Origin: Citrobacter amalonaticus Y19
GTDB taxonomy: Bacteria; Pseudomonadota; Gammaproteobacteria; Enterobacterales; Enterobacteriaceae
Length of the DNA stretch: 64,000 bases
NCBI RefSeq assembly: GCF_000981805.1
Contig: NZ_CP011132.1
Span: forward strand, 496,001 to 560,000
Direction: 5' to 3'
Shown here piece after piece: positions 45,001-54,121 of this stretch (positions within the stretch are counted from its first letter, which is position 1; every line of letters starts with the position of its first letter). Under the pieces are notes generated by a model that ran no database searches, was not told the origin of the DNA, and saw nothing but the letters and a program-made list of their open reading frames with translations. The position numbers were made by a program, and so were the translations under genes.

Positions 45001-48000
45001 CAGCGCCAGATTGCCGAGGGAGAGCGTTTTATCACCCAGCGCAACGTTACCCGCACCGGAAAGCGAACCGATAGACGTCGCGCTGTCGACGTTGCTGATA
45101 TCCACGTTGCCGCCGGACTGGTTTTTCACGGTGGTCATCTGTGCCAGCGCGTGACCGGCAAAGGACATCAATCCGCTGTTGGTCACCGTTGCGCTACCGC
45201 CGCTGGCATTCTCTTCCAGCGCCAGCGTGCTCTCTTCTGATACGTTAATGGTCGATTGTCCTGCCGTTGCAACGTCTGCAATCAGCGCCTTTGCTTTACC
45301 ATTCAGATTCAGCGTCGCGTCGGCGGCAGTGACCGTGTCTTTCAGCGTTAACAGGCTGTCGGTAATATCCAGCGTCAGTGATTGCAAACGGGTGGCAGCG
45401 CCGCTGACGTTCAGCGTCGCGCCTTTCGTTACGCTCACCGTGCTGCTGGCGTTGCTGCCAAATACGCCCGTCTGGCTGGCATTCACCGTGACGTTATGAG
45501 CCTGACCGGTGCCTTCAATCAGCGTCGTGCCCTGATAGCTGTTGGCCCGGTCGAGCGACAGCGTGCTGGCTGCATCGTGGGTACTGCTGGTGACTTTCAG
45601 GTTGCCCGCACCGGTTATCTCGCCAACAGGGGAGAAGTGATGCGAATTCAGGTCGAACACGGCCGCCGTGCCGGATGTGCCCAGAGTGAGGACGCGCTCG
45701 GTGGTGAAGTCCGCGCCCAACTGTAGCGTGGAACCGTTGTTGATGGTGACGCCGGTCCCGGCCTGGCCCAGGTTGTTATCCGCCGAGATTTGCAGCGTGC
45801 CGCCGTCAATGCGTGTGCCGCCATGATAGGTGTTGTCACCGCTCAGGATCAGCCGCCCCTGGTCAGTCTTGACCAGCGTCAGGCTATCCGCACTGTCACC
45901 TTCGCGGATCGCTGATGCGATCGTCGCGGTGAAATTTTCGCCCGCGCCGCCTGAACCGACGCGCAGCATCAGCTCATTACTGCCCGCGATGGTCTCCCAC
46001 GCGTTCAGCGCATCGCCTTTGATGATATAGCCGTCCGCGTCAAACTGTGCGCCGGAGAACTGAACGTTGCCCGCGCTCCTGTCGACTTCGACCGTGCCGG
46101 CGGTGCCGGTAAAGACGGCGAAGGCTTTCTGCGCCCACGGTGCGTTGCCGATACCGTCCTGCTGCGTCCAGTTGTTATCGCCCTGGTTTCCGATCGCCAT
46201 CCATTTGCCATCGCCACCGTCGATTTTGCCGTTGCCTTCAATCCCGGTTTTACCGTGATTTTCACCCGTCTGCGCGCCGTCCCAGAACTGCAGCGTGACG
46301 CCATTGGCGTTGACCAGGTTGACCTGTTTATCCAGCACCGTCTGGACAAAAATGTTGCTCTTATCCTGGCCCGCCGGAACGTCGCCCAACGCCAGCGTCT
46401 GGTTGTCGAGCGTGCCGCCGTAGTTATAGAGACGGTAGACGCCCGGTCCAAACGCGCCGCCTGCGCTTTGGCTGACGTTCAGCGTGCCGTCAAGCAGCAG
46501 ATTACCGGCAACATCGACCAGATCGTTTTGTGCGCCACCGGGCACGAAGGCCTGCCCCAGCTCAAATGCGGACGTCGTTTTACTGCCCAGTTGCAGGCTA
46601 CCGTTGATTTTCAGCGTTCCCGCGCCGCCGTCGCCTGCGCTGAGGGTGGTGGCGTCATTCATCACGACGTCGCCGCCGAGGGTTCCGGTACCGCCCAGCG
46701 TCGCCATGCCATTCACGGTTGTCATGCCCGTCGCGGCTGACTGATTGCCGTTGACCAGCAGCGTGCCGTTGTCGACGGTGGTTTCCCCTTTATAGCGGTT
46801 GGTGCCGGTTAAACGCGTGATGCCTTGACCGATTTGTTCCAGCGCGCCGATACCGGAAATCACCCCGTTAAGCAGGACGCTGTTACTGCGGTTAATGGTC
46901 AGAATACCGTCATCAACGATCTGAGAAACCGGGTTGATACCCCCCGTCGTGCCTCCCTGACCCAGATGTAATGCACCGCCCTGATTGATGGTGGTCGAAC
47001 CGCTGTAGCTATTGTCGGCGGTGAAAACCGTCGTGCCGCCCGTTGCGCGAACAAAGTTGCCGCTACCGCTGATGGTGCCCTGATAAATCTGGCTGTCGGC
47101 GCCATTGCCCTGCGTGTCAAAGATGATATTGCTGGCATTGCCGCTGGTGGTAATGCTGTAGTTGCCAATGGTTGCGCCGGTATTACTTACATCCCGATGG
47201 TCACCTGTGCGCAGCGTCGCGCCGTTGTTAACGGCGAGGGTTCCGTCAGTCAGCGTCAGGCTTTCAACGATGCGCATATCTGCCTGTGCGCCCGTCAGCG
47301 TTAATGTATTCCAGCCGCTGCCGATGTTGGTTCCCAGACTGAGGTCATCTCCCAGCAGTGAACCGACATGGCCCGTGGTATTCGTGAAGGTGAGGGCGTT
47401 GCCCATCCCGGCGAGCGTGGTGATGTGGCGCGTGCTCGTCAGCGATACATTACCGATGTTGGCCTTGTTGTTGGTTGTCCCCGCGAAGTTCACCTCTCCG
47501 GCGAATGTTCCGCTGTTCCAGATAAAGCGGTCGCTACCGGTGCCGGTATTGATGACGCCGCGCGTATTGCCGCCGCTGATGTTGATGGTATCGTTGCCTT
47601 TACCGGACAGAATGGCGACATCCCGATCGGTGGCGGCAAGAATGGTTCCGTTGTTGGTGATGGTTTTACCGTTGTCGCCGCTGGCATCCACCACCGGACC
47701 GTTTACACTGTTGGAGGTGACGTTGCCGCTGTTGGTGAGGGCGGAAACGTCTTTTGCCAGGATGGCTGATCCACCCGTCGTGTCCTGAACGGTTATATTG
47801 GCGCGGGTGGTCAGTCTGCCGTTGGTGCGGGCATCGATCCCGTTCCCTGTGGCGTTTCCGGCATCGTTGTGCACCAGCACCGTGTAACCGGCGCCGATCG
47901 CCAAATCGCCGATAGCGTTGTCGCCGTTCTCTTTCATGAAGGCAAAGCCTGAGCCAGAGCCGGTGACGTTGAGCATATTGTTGGCGCCGTCTTTCACGTT

Positions 48001-51000
48001 CAGCGCCACGCTGGTGCGGATCCCCGGACCGTTGTTGGCGTTAATCGTAACGTCGTTTAGCGTGATATCCGAACTTTCGGCATGGTTCTGAATCCCTGCG
48101 CCGCTGCCTAATGCGCTGATGGTGACGCCTTTGGCCGTCAGTGAGCCAGCGCCTGCTTCAAGGCGAATACCGTCCGCCGTACCGTTGGTCGTAATGGTAT
48201 CGGCTAATCCACCGTTTCCCGCCGTCATATTCAGCGTTGCGCCATTGGTCAGCAGCACGCCTGCAGTGCCGTCATCGACCTCTATCGCACCCAGCTTTTT
48301 GATTTGTGCGTCTTTACCGGAGGCGCGAACACCGATTCCGTTGCTGACATGCAATACCTGGGAGGCGTTGTTGCTCAACCGTCCTCCTTCCTGCACGTCG
48401 ACGCCGATACTGTTTTTACTGGCGAGTTCGATAACCGCGTCCTGTTGCAGCACGATATTGCCCAGATTCTTCGCCACATAGGCGATAACATTCAGCCCAT
48501 CCACGGCGGATCGAATGGTGGCGCTGGTGTTGAGAACGGTCTCGACGGGGGCGTTCTGTTTGTTACCGTTCAACTGATGCGCCTGCCCGTCGACAATCCC
48601 GGCGGTGGTGTTTGAGCCAGTCAGTTCGATAAGGGTCTTATCGCTAATGCTACCGGTTGCGCCACCTTCCAGCAGCAGGGCGGCGGCCCCGTTGCCACTG
48701 ACGATGAATGTCGCTTCGCCTGTATCCACGGTGCTGCCTGCACCGGTTGCGAAGACGCCAATGGATTTTTCACCGGTTAAGGTCATCTTGAGTGTAGATG
48801 ACTGATTATTCAAAGGATTGATCGTATCACCGGCAAAGTTTGCACCGTTAGCAATGCGGAACAGCGTCGTGCGCGCCTGGCCGTTATCGTTCATCTCGGC
48901 TTTGCCGATATTGGCGGTCGCCCCGTTGCCGTACAGGTAGTAGCCAATCTGATCGCTATTTTTGAACAGCGGACTGCTGGTGCTGTTAATGTTTGCGACC
49001 GCATTATCGCGGACGTGAACGCCAATGTTGCCAACTTCTTCCAGCGTGATCGTGGAAAACACATCGACGGTAGCCTGAGCGGTGGTACTTCCCTCGGCCC
49101 AGATCGCATAGTTACGGTTCGACGTGCCGCCGTCGCCCGCGACCGCGATCGCGCCGGCATTGCTGGACGTCACATGCGCGTCCTTCGAACTGGCGGTCAG
49201 ATGGATACCGATGTTGTTGTGGCCGTTGACGTTAATCTCGCCGTCGTTGCGGATCTGCTGGCCGTTTTCGCTGCCGCTGTCGCGTACCGAAATACCGAAG
49301 TTCTGGCTGGTGCCGGACGACGAGTCACCATTGAGGGTGATTTTACCCGTGTTGATAACGTTCCCGGTGGCGTTGCCGACCAGGATCCCGGCGGCGTTAC
49401 GTACGCCAGTTCCAAGGGTGATCGTCCCGTCATTGGTGACATCGCCTGAGCTTCGTGTCAGGATCCCGGCGCTGGGACTTGCGCCGCCTGCCATCGCAAT
49501 ATCCTCAGCGGGGTTGTCAACATTACGCCCAAGGTAAATAGTCCCGCCTGCGGTGTTCGTGAAGGTGGCATCACCGGATACTTCAACGCCGTAAGCCGTT
49601 CCCTTACCAAATGAAGCGCCGCTACTGCGTCCGTCGACAACGTTAATTTCACCCTTGTTAATCCCGGTGGTTTCACCGGACAACTGCATACCGATAGCGA
49701 GCGTCAGAGAACTGTTGGGTTTATCGGTTGACCATGGGTCGGCGGCGGCCGCAGTGCCGTAGTTGTTGGTTGTAATCGCCTGGTTAATCGTCCCTTCGTT
49801 CACCACGGTGCTGTTTCCCAGCCCCTGCATACCGTAAGCGCCGTAGCTGTTGACGTTCTGATTACCATCTTTATCGATAAACAATCCGGAATTGATCGTG
49901 CCTCGGTTAGTGGCGCTGGCGTCACTGGCCAGCATGCCTATCGCCAGTCCCTGCCCGGTAGACGTTCGCAGAACGTTCAGAGCCCCCTCATTGAGGACAG
50001 AACCGCCGCCATCGGCCTTCATTGCGCCATTGATACTGCCATCGACAGCCAGAATTGCGCCCGCGGCCAGGGTGCCGGTGGTGCCTTGTCCGTTGGCGTA
50101 GATGGCATGCAGCTCCCCTGTAGCCGCCGTGGTGTTATTGGTGTGCGCCTGCCCGTCAGTCCAGACATCGTAATCCCAGGTCAGCAGGTCGGCATTGGTG
50201 CTGGAGGTCAGCAGTTGATTGATAAGGCTCGCGTAGTAAGTCTGTGCGTCAGACACTTTACTGATAGCGCCAGAATCCAGCCACAGCTGGATCTGGCTGA
50301 TATCTTGCCCGTCGGGGGTTTTGGCGCTCTCACTGCCGACGCCAATCAGCCAGTTGTTGAAATTCGCCAGATCCGCCGTGCTTTTGATAGAAAAGGTGCG
50401 ATTACCCGTTTCAACGACCTTGCCCTCTTCGTCGTAGCCGTAGGTCATTAAGGTGATGTCATTGCCAAACACGGTTGTCTGTTTCGAACCGGCAAAGGTT
50501 TTGCTCGGAACGACCGGTGCAGCACCAAACTGGATGTAGTTATCGGATTGCCAGTTGACCTTGCTGTTCAGGTCTTGCGCTTTGAGCAGAGAAGAGTCTT
50601 TTGCCAGCAGACGGATATCATTTTCTCTGACGTTCAGTGAATTATCGCCAATATTGAGATTGGCGGTTGCGCCATCTTTGGCAAGAGCAAAGCCAAACTG
50701 CTTATAGATTTGCGACACATTGGCATCAAAGGTGTTAAGCACCGCATCGCCAATTTGCGAAACGCTAATAAAGTTTGCCAGGCTTGCGGTATCAAACACC
50801 TTCAGGGTGGAGGTTGTCTCGGGATCGGCCGGGTCAATTACCTGAAATTCCACGCTTTGCTGTGGGGTAGACGACTGAGTATGACTCAGGTATTCCGCCA
50901 GTTCTTCAATGGTGGTGATGGATTTTTGCTCGTGGCTGGGGCTGGTGGCGGTAATAACAATTTTGCCGCTTTCCAGCAGATCCCGGATGGTGGACGACTC

Positions 51001-51336
51001 CACAATGCCGGTCTGTCCGTAGGCGATGTTGGGGATCGCGCCGGTGACATTCAGTTCGCTGCCGCCGGTGTGGTTTTCATATAAAAAACCGTAGTTGAAG
51101 ACGTCCTGATGGACGCCAGCGGAGAGGCCATCCTGGTAATCCACGGCGATATCGCGAGTACCATCGGTCACGATCGGCGCCGCGACGGCAGTGAGCGAAA
51201 CGCCAGCGAATAAACCGGAAACGATAAGCCGTCCCGTTTTACGTGAGCGGCTTTTTTTCTTCCCCTTTGATAATTCGGAGGCGACAACCCAAAGCCCGAG
51301 TGCCGCATTCCATATAATGTTGTAAACCTTATTCAT
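42022..51336 (-). CDS. Giant autotransporter adhesin (3104 aa), AIDA/PATR-repeat type
   Basis: Type Va secreted protein. It starts with an extended signal peptide region (ESPR; MNKVYNIIWNAALGLWVVAS at residues 1-20, then a basic stretch and a hydrophobic core cleaved near residue 53 after VAA). The passenger (about 54-2820) is Gly/Asn/Thr-rich beta-helix with many short rungs and PATR units of the form DNTYTGTTSVDEGVLLVNG. A C-terminal barrel (about 2822-3104) ends in KKSF. Residues about 1510-1880 and 2140-2500 are an internal duplication. The ATG 51334-51336 follows a GAGGTT site; 16 extra codons upstream are not needed. No Cys-protease or RGD-type motif was seen. The family predicts adhesion, aggregation or biofilm formation. 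Confidence 0.93.
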   Translation of the reverse strand: MNKVYNIIWNAALGLWVVASELSKGKKKSRSRKTGRLIVSGLFAGVSLTAVAAPIVTDGTRDIAVDYQDGLSAGVHQDVFNYGFLYENHTGGSELNVTGAIPNIAYGQTGIVESSTIRDLLESGKIVITATSPSHEQKSITTIEELAEYLSHTQSSTPQQSVEFQVIDPADPETTSTLKVFDTASLANFISVSQIGDAVLNTFDANVSQIYKQFGFALAKDGATANLNIGDNSLNVRENDIRLLAKDSSLLKAQDLNSKVNWQSDNYIQFGAAPVVPSKTFAGSKQTTVFGNDITLMTYGYDEEGKVVETGNRTFSIKSTADLANFNNWLIGVGSESAKTPDGQDISQIQLWLDSGAISKVSDAQTYYASLINQLLTSSTNADLLTWDYDVWTDGQAHTNNTTAATGELHAIYANGQGTTGTLAAGAILAVDGSINGAMKADGGGSVLNEGALNVLRTSTGQGLAIGMLASDASATNRGTINSGLFIDKDGNQNVNSYGAYGMQGLGNSTVVNEGTINQAITTNNYGTAAAADPWSTDKPNSSLTLAIGMQLSGETTGINKGEINVVDGRSSGASFGKGTAYGVEVSGDATFTNTAGGTIYLGRNVDNPAEDIAMAGGASPSAGILTRSSGDVTNDGTITLGTGVRNAAGILVGNATGNVINTGKITLNGDSSSGTSQNFGISVRDSGSENGQQIRNDGEINVNGHNNIGIHLTASSKDAHVTSSNAGAIAVAGDGGTSNRNYAIWAEGSTTAQATVDVFSTITLEEVGNIGVHVRDNAVANINSTSSPLFKNSDQIGYYLYGNGATANIGKAEMNDNGQARTTLFRIANGANFAGDTINPLNNQSSTLKMTLTGEKSIGVFATGAGSTVDTGEATFIVSGNGAAALLLEGGATGSISDKTLIELTGSNTTAGIVDGQAHQLNGNKQNAPVETVLNTSATIRSAVDGLNVIAYVAKNLGNIVLQQDAVIELASKNSIGVDVQEGGRLSNNASQVLHVSNGIGVRASGKDAQIKKLGAIEVDDGTAGVLLTNGATLNMTAGNGGLADTITTNGTADGIRLEAGAGSLTAKGVTISALGSGAGIQNHAESSDITLNDVTINANNGPGIRTSVALNVKDGANNMLNVTGSGSGFAFMKENGDNAIGDLAIGAGYTVLVHNDAGNATGNGIDARTNGRLTTRANITVQDTTGGSAILAKDVSALTNSGNVTSNSVNGPVVDASGDNGKTITNNGTILAATDRDVAILSGKGNDTINISGGNTRGVINTGTGSDRFIWNSGTFAGEVNFAGTTNNKANIGNVSLTSTRHITTLAGMGNALTFTNTTGHVGSLLGDDLSLGTNIGSGWNTLTLTGAQADMRIVESLTLTDGTLAVNNGATLRTGDHRDVSNTGATIGNYSITTSGNASNIIFDTQGNGADSQIYQGTISGSGNFVRATGGTTVFTADNSYSGSTTINQGGALHLGQGGTTGGINPVSQIVDDGILTINRSNSVLLNGVISGIGALEQIGQGITRLTGTNRYKGETTVDNGTLLVNGNQSAATGMTTVNGMATLGGTGTLGGDVVMNDATTLSAGDGGAGTLKINGSLQLGSKTTSAFELGQAFVPGGAQNDLVDVAGNLLLDGTLNVSQSAGGAFGPGVYRLYNYGGTLDNQTLALGDVPAGQDKSNIFVQTVLDKQVNLVNANGVTLQFWDGAQTGENHGKTGIEGNGKIDGGDGKWMAIGNQGDNNWTQQDGIGNAPWAQKAFAVFTGTAGTVEVDRSAGNVQFSGAQFDADGYIIKGDALNAWETIAGSNELMLRVGSGGAGENFTATIASAIREGDSADSLTLVKTDQGRLILSGDNTYHGGTRIDGGTLQISADNNLGQAGTGVTINNGSTLQLGADFTTERVLTLGTSGTAAVFDLNSHHFSPVGEITGAGNLKVTSSTHDAASTLSLDRANSYQGTTLIEGTGQAHNVTVNASQTGVFGSNASSTVSVTKGATLNVSGAATRLQSLTLDITDSLLTLKDTVTAADATLNLNGKAKALIADVATAGQSTINVSEESTLALEENASGGSATVTNSGLMSFAGHALAQMTTVKNQSGGNVDISNVDSATSIGSLSGAGNVALGDKTLSLGNLALDDTISGIISGDHGNLVKIGDGTLTVTGDNTYTGTTSVDEGVLLVNGNQAAATGDVTVKAGATLGGNGIIGGAVNVADNGHISAGSTLNSVGKLTTGSLTLNDLSQLDYQFGQAYTPGGAFNDLINVNGDLVLDGKLNIATSPGGSFDVGVYRVINYSGALTNNVMDIANAPAAADSLYVQTSVKNQVNLVNHGGLTLRFWDGTGGENGELKNNGVINGGDGIWQSSHGNDNWTTDESTPEGALNAPFTDAAFAVFQGEAGNVTVDNSLGDVIISGAQFAADGYRVAGDAITTDTANTLIRVGDGTVDGAGYTATIDSQIRGAGGVNKSDLGTLILTGDNHYSGGTTITAGTLQVSGDNNLGAANTGITFNGGTLKYGDAFNTARQVTLESGGGTFDTNGFNVALLTEVDGSGQLTKTGQGTLMLTLDTSYTGGTHVVQGTLQLGNGGEIGSIQGDIIADGILDVKRCNSYTLSGNISGEGQLHHTGSGTTTLEGTNSYKGATLVASGVLQAGGANTLSAASHHYVASDTALKTQGYDQTVAGLTNSGNVSLTGAAVGSALTVKGDYSGNNGTLALAAAQSNSGQGIADRLVIDGGKVSGSTLLNVDGSGLGAPTVGDGIEVVTAKNGATTTAQSTRDGFYLASNRMSAGAFEYQLYAGNTQGLGENWYLRSAYRPETMLYSGLASVVRQGDLSLLGNLHQRMGDDARPGLDEDNRAWARMIGYSGKTKLDDVTGTQTTSHTMGIQAGVDLYANANWKAGVYTSILDIDSSVKGSNAGSAGKGGNIDDNAFYLGGYATWFSTDGVYMDNVLQYGNHDARLSASGNNGSHTVKGHTLTASTEIGKAFRLGASAWSLEPQAQLIYQYSDFDDSTLGGATKTKVRLDTADAFTARVGLRLKADYDTRHGKIQPYGRVNLWQGLGSKDKTHFSNAVATTTLESSQQYSSTEVAAGLSWNIDRDLQVYGELGTQFNNGGHKSQVEAPVNASIGFKKSF

Positions 51337-51533
51337 AATAACCTCGTCTGCATTTCTATTTTTTTGTTGGCTGGTGCATTGCATTTATGGTTAGGGCTGG
51401 CTCACGATGAGTGCGGCCTGGGTTGTCAAATTTCGAAAATGGGAATCCCTTCCGCAGGGCGGAATAATTTTCAGTGATTGGACGCGCCTTAAATAATAAT
51501 CAGTCGGCCGTGTCTTACTTCCTTGGTTGATGG

Positions 51534-52100
51534 TTAGCGATAATGGAAAAGCCTGTATTTCAGATGGGTGTTGCGGTATCCCAGTTTTTTGGCAATATTG
51601 CTTTTATAAGTACCAATTGTTTTTTCACTTTTATGCGCAATAGTGGCGATGCTGGTCAGTGACCAGCCCCGGGAATACATCATCATGACGTTAAATTCAT
51701 TCACGCTTATGGCGTTATCCAGCGGACGACTCGTGTTCTTGTTGCTAATGAGGTGAGTGACCCGGCGATGCAGTGCGTCAAGGCTCAACGTGTGATCGAG
51801 AAAGTGCATCTGCATGCCGCAAATGGCCTGGAACACCGCAAAGGTTTCGGCATCCGTCAGTACGAAAAGCCTCAATGACGAACGTGAGGAGAGACGACGA
51901 ATGATGCTGGCGTATTTCAGAATATCTGCCTGTACGGGATGAATAATGAGGTAATCATTATTCTGGACAGCAGGAAGAGAGGAGGGCGGTAAATCGGTTG
52001 CATAATATTGTATGCCATAAAAGATTGATGTCCCGCGCAGGATATTTTTCATGCCAAGCCAGGTGTAATAATTATCACCAAAGAAAATAGCTTTAGACAT
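51534..52100 (-). CDS. LuxR-type regulator upstream of the giant autotransporter
   Basis: 188 residues. A degenerate receiver-like N-terminal part (about 1-120; starts MSKAIFFGDNYYTWLGMKNI) is followed by a LuxR-type HTH (about 125-188) with VNEFNVMMMYSRGWSLTSIA then KSEKTIGTYKSNIAKKLG. It resembles fimbrial regulators of the FimW/EcpR/BglJ type in size and layout (recalled). It is transcribed in the same direction as the adhesin, 197 bp before it, and probably regulates it. Confidence 0.86.
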   Translation of the reverse strand: MSKAIFFGDNYYTWLGMKNILRGTSIFYGIQYYATDLPPSSLPAVQNNDYLIIHPVQADILKYASIIRRLSSRSSLRLFVLTDAETFAVFQAICGMQMHFLDHTLSLDALHRRVTHLISNKNTSRPLDNAISVNEFNVMMMYSRGWSLTSIATIAHKSEKTIGTYKSNIAKKLGYRNTHLKYRLFHYR

Positions 52101-52648
52101 AAATTTCTCCTTGAATCGGCTATAGCATCCTGCCCCTCTTTAAATGACTAAAAAAGGGTTCTTTCCCTTGCCGGGAATCAGTTTGAATTCACATTTTTTA
52201 TTGGGATTATTCTCAATAGAAATATTACGCTTTGTTAAAATTTAAGATAAATCGTTTATTTCGACGTCGAGAGAATGATTGATAGATTTCACTTATGGAT
52301 TGATATAAACAGGAAAGAAAATAATGAAGAATATGCGGGGTTGTCTTAAAAAATCACGGAGGCAAAAGAGGCGGGAAGGAGCGCAGTCAGGTGAGGTGGG
52401 ATAAGCGTGACGATCCAGGGGAACGTAGGTTAAGAATATTCCTGGTTGATGCGGCAATGATGATGCTGCGGTTGGAGGTAACTGCTTAAAATTTATAATT
52501 TGATGGTTGATTGTTTTATATTTATTGATTTTTGCAGAGACAACAATCAATGATTATCTTGATTTATATGATTATGTGTTGTTTTTGATTATTTGTGCTG
52601 AACGGGCAGCTCAGCGGTCGCCAGTAAGCAGTGTGTCGCAGACAAGCC
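52101..52648. other. AT-rich intergenic region between the LuxR gene and the coiled-coil gene
   Basis: About 550 bp, with an AT-rich stretch at 52180-52330. A 26-codon plus-strand frame (52324-52404; MKNMRGCLKKSRRQKRREG...) has an upstream AGGAAAG but is unproven. No IS or RNA gene was recognised. Confidence 0.45.
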
Positions 52649-53824
52649 TTAACCCGCCAGCAGATCCTGCTCAACGTGTTTGACCTGGTTCTCCAGCGTA
52701 TCGCGCAACTCAGCCAGCGCGCGCTCCTGCTCGGAAAAGTATGCCTCTTTATCGCGAAGCGATGTCGCCAGACGCCAGGCATTTTCCGCTTCCAGTCCGG
52801 CTATCTCTTTTAGCAGCGCGTCAATCTGGATCCGCAACTGCTGGATTTTTTGCCGCAGATGGTCGAGGTTGTTCAGCCGATCGCTGGCCATCATCGGTTC
52901 CAGACCGCTTTGTAACTGGTTGAGCAGGGCGCGAATGGCCACCAGATCGGCATTCTGTCGGGCCAGATTAAGCTGCACCATCATCTGATGTGCTTTCTCT
53001 TTCAGTTCGTCGGCGACGACGTCCGGATGACACAGACGGCTGGCCTGACGCCACAGGCGTTTGAGTTCATTGCGTTCGTCCGTTGAAAGACGCTGATCGC
53101 GCGCGAAGCGGTGCTGAGCATCCTGCTGCTGTTCCTGATATTCCTCATATTCATGCGCTGCCTCTTCCTGCGCCTGTCGCGTGTCGCTGTCATCCTGACG
53201 GGAAAAATCGGCTTCCAGTTCACGGATCTCAGCGAGCAGATCGGTAATCAACTCCGTTTGCTGCTGGATACGCTGGCGAATGTCGACCGCAGAACGAGAG
53301 GTCGAGTCCATGCCCATCCACTGCTGTTTGAGTTGCGCTAACCGATCGATTGCCAGTGAGATGTACTGCTGACAGGAGAGGTAATCTTTCTCGCGGCGTC
53401 TGCGCTCCGCCTCTTGCCGACGTTGGGCACTGGCCGCGAGCTGTTTACGCAGTTCGAGAATACGGCTCATTAACGGCCCGAGGCGCAAATGATACTGGTC
53501 GTTAAATTCATCCAGAATCTGAATGCGGGTATTGCGGGTGTCGATCAGCTCGCGCAACTGACTTTCCAGCGCTTTTAGTTCCAGCTTGCTGGCGGCAATC
53601 GCCGGATCCTGCCAGCTGGTTATTGCGCGCTGATTTTGCAACCAGGTGGCAATTTCACGCATTGCATCACTGAACCGGCGCGTTTCGATAGCCTGGGCAA
53701 TTGCCGTTATTACGGGATCACCAGATTCCCGCTGCAGATGCACAAGCTGCTGCTGGATTATCTCCTCATCTTCAAGTTCGATGGCGCTTTTAATGATTTC
53801 GAGTCGTTTGATGATTTTATTCAT
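52649..53824 (-). CDS. Coiled-coil protein with a J-domain-like HPD segment
   Basis: 391 residues. A mostly helical N-terminal half includes long coiled coils (about 75-235; many E/Q/R/L heptads), followed by LKRLWRQASRLCHPDVVADE (HPD near 275-280), which matches J-domain helix II plus the HPD loop, and a C-terminal coiled coil (about 315-391). A full J-domain (helices I and IV) is not evident, so it could stimulate DnaK only weakly, or the HPD may be fortuitous. I do not recognise a named family. The start ATG (53822-53824) is supported weakly; a GTG nine codons upstream is an alternative. It is divergent from the YncE-like gene. Confidence 0.75.
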   Translation of the reverse strand: MNKIIKRLEIIKSAIELEDEEIIQQQLVHLQRESGDPVITAIAQAIETRRFSDAMREIATWLQNQRAITSWQDPAIAASKLELKALESQLRELIDTRNTRIQILDEFNDQYHLRLGPLMSRILELRKQLAASAQRRQEAERRRREKDYLSCQQYISLAIDRLAQLKQQWMGMDSTSRSAVDIRQRIQQQTELITDLLAEIRELEADFSRQDDSDTRQAQEEAAHEYEEYQEQQQDAQHRFARDQRLSTDERNELKRLWRQASRLCHPDVVADELKEKAHQMMVQLNLARQNADLVAIRALLNQLQSGLEPMMASDRLNNLDHLRQKIQQLRIQIDALLKEIAGLEAENAWRLATSLRDKEAYFSEQERALAELRDTLENQVKHVEQDLLAG

Positions 53825-54054
53825 GACACCGTTGCCTGGCGTGACCGACACATGAATGACGATATTTAGGTTAAGTCATTCGTTTGAAAAATATAAAAAA
53901 AGTGCAAATCGCATTCTGTGGCCTGTGGGGCCTGTTCGTCCAGAATAATTCGCAGAAATTATCGTTCACTCACCATTTTCGTTTGAGCTCTCACAATTCG
54001 AACCTCTGTTTCATTAAGGGTATTTTTTGTGCGAAATACGCTTGCTTCGAAAAA

Positions 54055-54079
54055 GAGAATAAGTATAGTTCTCATTCTC
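54055..54079 (+). promoter_or_regulatory. Fur box upstream of the YncE-like gene
   Basis: A 25-bp palindrome-like site: GAGAAT (54055-54060), AT-rich centre, and CTCATTCTC at the right end (54071-54079). It overlaps the expected promoter region 43-67 bp before the ATG of the YncE-like lipoprotein gene. E. coli yncE is known to be Fur-repressed, and the iron-receptor gene downstream fits. Confidence 0.75.
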
Positions 54080-54121
54080 TTTATTGTTTAATGCGTCTCT
54101 TTTTTGGTAAGGAACCCAGGA

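Noticed and set aside
52324..52404. 26-codon basic small frame (MKNMRGCLKK...) in the gap before the coiled-coil gene
   Set aside because: An AGGAAAG lies upstream but conservation is unknown; a frame of this size is expected by chance.
52293..52550. 85-codon minus-strand frame in the same gap
   Set aside because: AT-rich, without ribosome site or domain; looks random.
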